Source: Bacillota bacterium
Lineage (GTDB): Bacteria > Bacillota > Clostridia > Christensenellales > CAG-138
Length of the DNA stretch: 7,183 nucleotides
Reading direction: 5' to 3'
NCBI GenBank assembly: GCA_023453725.1
Contig: JAEXTB010000274.1
Location: 1 to 7,183 of the forward strand
Of this stretch, positions 6,080 to 7,183 are shown piece by piece; position 1 is the first letter of the stretch; each line of letters begins with the position of its first letter. Below the pieces are notes generated by a model. The model was not told where the DNA came from. It made no database searches and was given only the letters and a program-made list of their open reading frames with translations. The position numbers were made by a program, and so were the translations under genes.

Positions 6080-6398
6080 GCTTTCTAAGCTGCATGGCGC
6101 GCTCGGGTTGTCCCGGCGGGCGGGAAAATGCCTCACGGGAGATTTTGCGGTGGAAAAGGCGCTTAAATCCGGCAAGACGAAGCTTGTTGTGCTGGACACG
6201 GCAGCCTCTGAAGCAACAAGGGAGCGCTATATTGGACTATGCGGGCGCAATGGCGCAACACTCATTGAAGCGCCCGAAATCGGGCAGGCAATCGGTAAAC
6301 CGGCTGGAAAGATCGCCGCAATCACCGATGCCCGTTTCGTGCATATGATACTTTGCGCGCATGCGCAATTTGAGAAGAAAACAAGTAATAACAGCTGA
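6072..6398 (+). CDS. ylxQ: YlxQ, L7Ae/L30e-family ribosomal-like protein
   Basis: A 108-residue protein of the L7Ae/L30e/S12e/Gadd45 fold, whose members bind kink-turn RNA. The bacterial YlxQ paralogue is non-essential and of uncertain function. The typical opening LHGALGLSRRAGKCLTG (7-23) and the ITDARFV stretch (84-90) are visible, with alternating strands and helices between. The start codon lies inside the end of ylxR (overlap 6072-6079) and has no clear ribosome binding site of its own, so translation is probably coupled to ylxR. Position between ylxR and infB is the standard Firmicute arrangement. Confidence 0.9.
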   Translation: MDELSKLHGALGLSRRAGKCLTGDFAVEKALKSGKTKLVVLDTAASEATRERYIGLCGRNGATLIEAPEIGQAIGKPAGKIAAITDARFVHMILCAHAQFEKKTSNNS

Positions 6399-6434
6399 TC
6401 CGGTTAGGGTTCAAAATGCGGGGGTGCAATAGAA

Positions 6435-7183
6435 ATGGCCAAAGTTAACATCGTAGACGCGGCAAAGGAGCTCGAAGAACGCGCGCAAGCGCTGTTTTCG
6501 CGCATCAACCAATCCCATGCGGATGTAGGGGAAACATTGCAGGGGGTTCGGGTGAAGGAACGCGAGCTACGCGCCAAAGAAGAAGCGGAGCGTACTGCCC
6601 GCGTGGAACGCGAGCGGCAGGAGCGCTTAATGGAGGTGCTTTCTTCTGATCGCGACCTTGCCGTTCACATCGGCGGGGATGACAGCGTTTTTGAAGATGC
6701 TCCGAAAGAAAAAAAGGCGGAGCCGCCCAAAGAGCAACAGCCACAGGCTGCGGCGCACGAAAAGCGCATGGAAAAGGCAGAAGCAAAGCCTGTTGAGAAG
6801 GCCGCTGATGCGCCCGCGCAAAAACCGCAGGAACCGGTTGTGGTGAAGGAGCAGCCTGCCGCCCAGCAGGAAGCGCCTGTTGTGGTACTTAAGGAAAACG
6901 CACCCGAGCCCAAGCCGGAAATGAAAGTTGAGAAGACCGAGCAGCAGGCGCCGGAAGTTGCGCCTGTTCAGCAGGATAAGCAACCTGTGCAGGGCGGTTA
7001 CCAGCAGCGTTCCATTGACCCTGCCATGTATCAGCAACGCCCGCAGGGCGGCTATCAGCAGCGTCCGCAGGGCGAAGGCTATCAGCAGCGTCCGCAAGGC
7101 GGCTATCAGCAGCGCCCACAGGGTGAAGGCTATCAGCAGCGTCCGCAGGGTGGCTATCAGCAGCGTCCACAGGGTGAAGGCTA
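6435..7183 (+). CDS. infB: Translation initiation factor IF2, N-terminal extension, 3'-partial
   Basis: The frame is open from the ATG at 6435 to the window edge (249 complete codons). A GGGGGTG ribosome binding site (6420-6426) lies 8 bases upstream. IF2 is the GTPase that brings initiator tRNA to the ribosome, but its GTPase domain is beyond the window, so the call rests mainly on operon order after ylxR-ylxQ and on the composition typical of Gram-positive IF2 linkers. Residues 1-13 (MAKVNIVDAAKEL) recall the usual IF2_N opening, but the rest of that small domain is not clearly recognisable. Residues 39-70 form a very charged, probably helical or coiled-coil stretch. Residues 90-185 are rich in Pro, Glu, Lys, Ala and Gln with repeated PVVV blocks and are probably disordered. 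From residue 187 a Gly-Tyr-Gln-Gln-Arg repeat begins. A different lineage-specific protein in the infB slot is the main alternative. Confidence 0.78.
   Translation, partial: MAKVNIVDAAKELEERAQALFSRINQSHADVGETLQGVRVKERELRAKEEAERTARVERERQERLMEVLSSDRDLAVHIGGDDSVFEDAPKEKKAEPPKEQQPQAAAHEKRMEKAEAKPVEKAADAPAQKPQEPVVVKEQPAAQQEAPVVVLKENAPEPKPEMKVEKTEQQAPEVAPVQQDKQPVQGGYQQRSIDPAMYQQRPQGGYQQRPQGEGYQQRPQGGYQQRPQGEGYQQRPQGGYQQRPQGEG
7029..7183 (+). repeat. 51-base tandem repeat inside infB
   Basis: Three full copies (7029-7079, 7080-7130, 7131-7181) and the first two bases of a fourth are visible, and the array runs on past the edge. Each copy encodes YQQRPQGGYQQRPQGEG, itself two near-copies of 8 and 9 residues. 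Adjacent copies differ by six and three bases, all third-position and silent. A degenerate earlier unit (GGYQQRSIDPAM) occupies 6993-7028. Confidence 0.95.

Noticed and set aside
5150..6199. Open frame of 349 codons on the minus strand across nusA, ylxR and ylxQ
   Set aside because: It is antisense to three well-supported genes, rich in His, Arg and Leu as expected from reading G+C-biased codons backwards, and shows no recognisable motif.
6627..7170. Repetitive minus-strand frames opposite infB, one with Ala-Asp-Ala-Ala-Asp-Ser units
   Set aside because: The repetition is the complement of the infB tandem repeat; the plus frame has a start, a ribosome binding site and only silent differences between copies, so it is the coding strand.
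1..7183. Mobile element, CRISPR, defence or other novel multi-gene system
   Set aside because: All genes belong to core purine, manganese or transcription/translation functions in familiar orders, and I found no transposase, integrase, attachment repeat or spaced repeat array.

Overview
The window looks like a chromosomal housekeeping segment from a low-to-mid G+C Firmicute, most likely a member of the Clostridia. The reasons are strong AGGAGG-type ribosome binding sites, TTG starts, TTGACA/TATAAT-type promoters, a SpoIIAB/RsbW-like ATPase fragment, a ylxR-ylxQ pair inside a rimP-nusA-infB operon, and an ADSL-type PurB. G+C looks close to 50%. A Christensenella-like lineage would fit, but that is only a guess from overall flavour. 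I see no mobile element, CRISPR array, phage gene, tRNA or rRNA.

Left part (1-3323, plus strand). The 3' end of an HATPase-fold (anti-sigma/serine-kinase-like) gene runs in from upstream and is closed by a textbook intrinsic terminator at 382-416. A 234-base gap follows, holding two PurBox-like CGAAC sites and a sigma-A-type promoter. Then comes a purA-purB unit: both steps from IMP to AMP, 19 bases apart. PurB is also the enzyme that converts SAICAR to AICAR in de novo synthesis.

Middle (3324-4158). mntP, a manganese exporter, lies on the minus strand and converges on purB with one base between the stop codons. Its best start is a TTG at 3888. Between mntP and rimP (3889-4158) lie the mntP ribosome binding site and a weak promoter, a minus-strand terminator-like hairpin, the strong extended -10 promoter of the rimP operon, and a leader RNA with a hairpin and an interrupted U tract.

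Right part (4159-7183, plus strand). This is the conserved transcription/translation operon rimP-nusA-ylxR-ylxQ-infB. It covers 30S maturation, transcription elongation and termination, an RNase P-associated protein, an L7Ae-type RNA binder, and the start of initiation factor IF2. The infB reading frame runs off the right edge inside a 51-base tandem repeat that encodes an identical 17-residue Gln/Arg/Pro/Gly/Tyr unit. The copies differ only at synonymous positions.

Overall this is an ordinary core-genome region. The parts most worth a second look are the repetitive, atypical N-terminal extension of IF2, the rimP leader as a possible NusA-responsive attenuator, the PurBox-like pair before purA, and the unusual substitutions in PurA.
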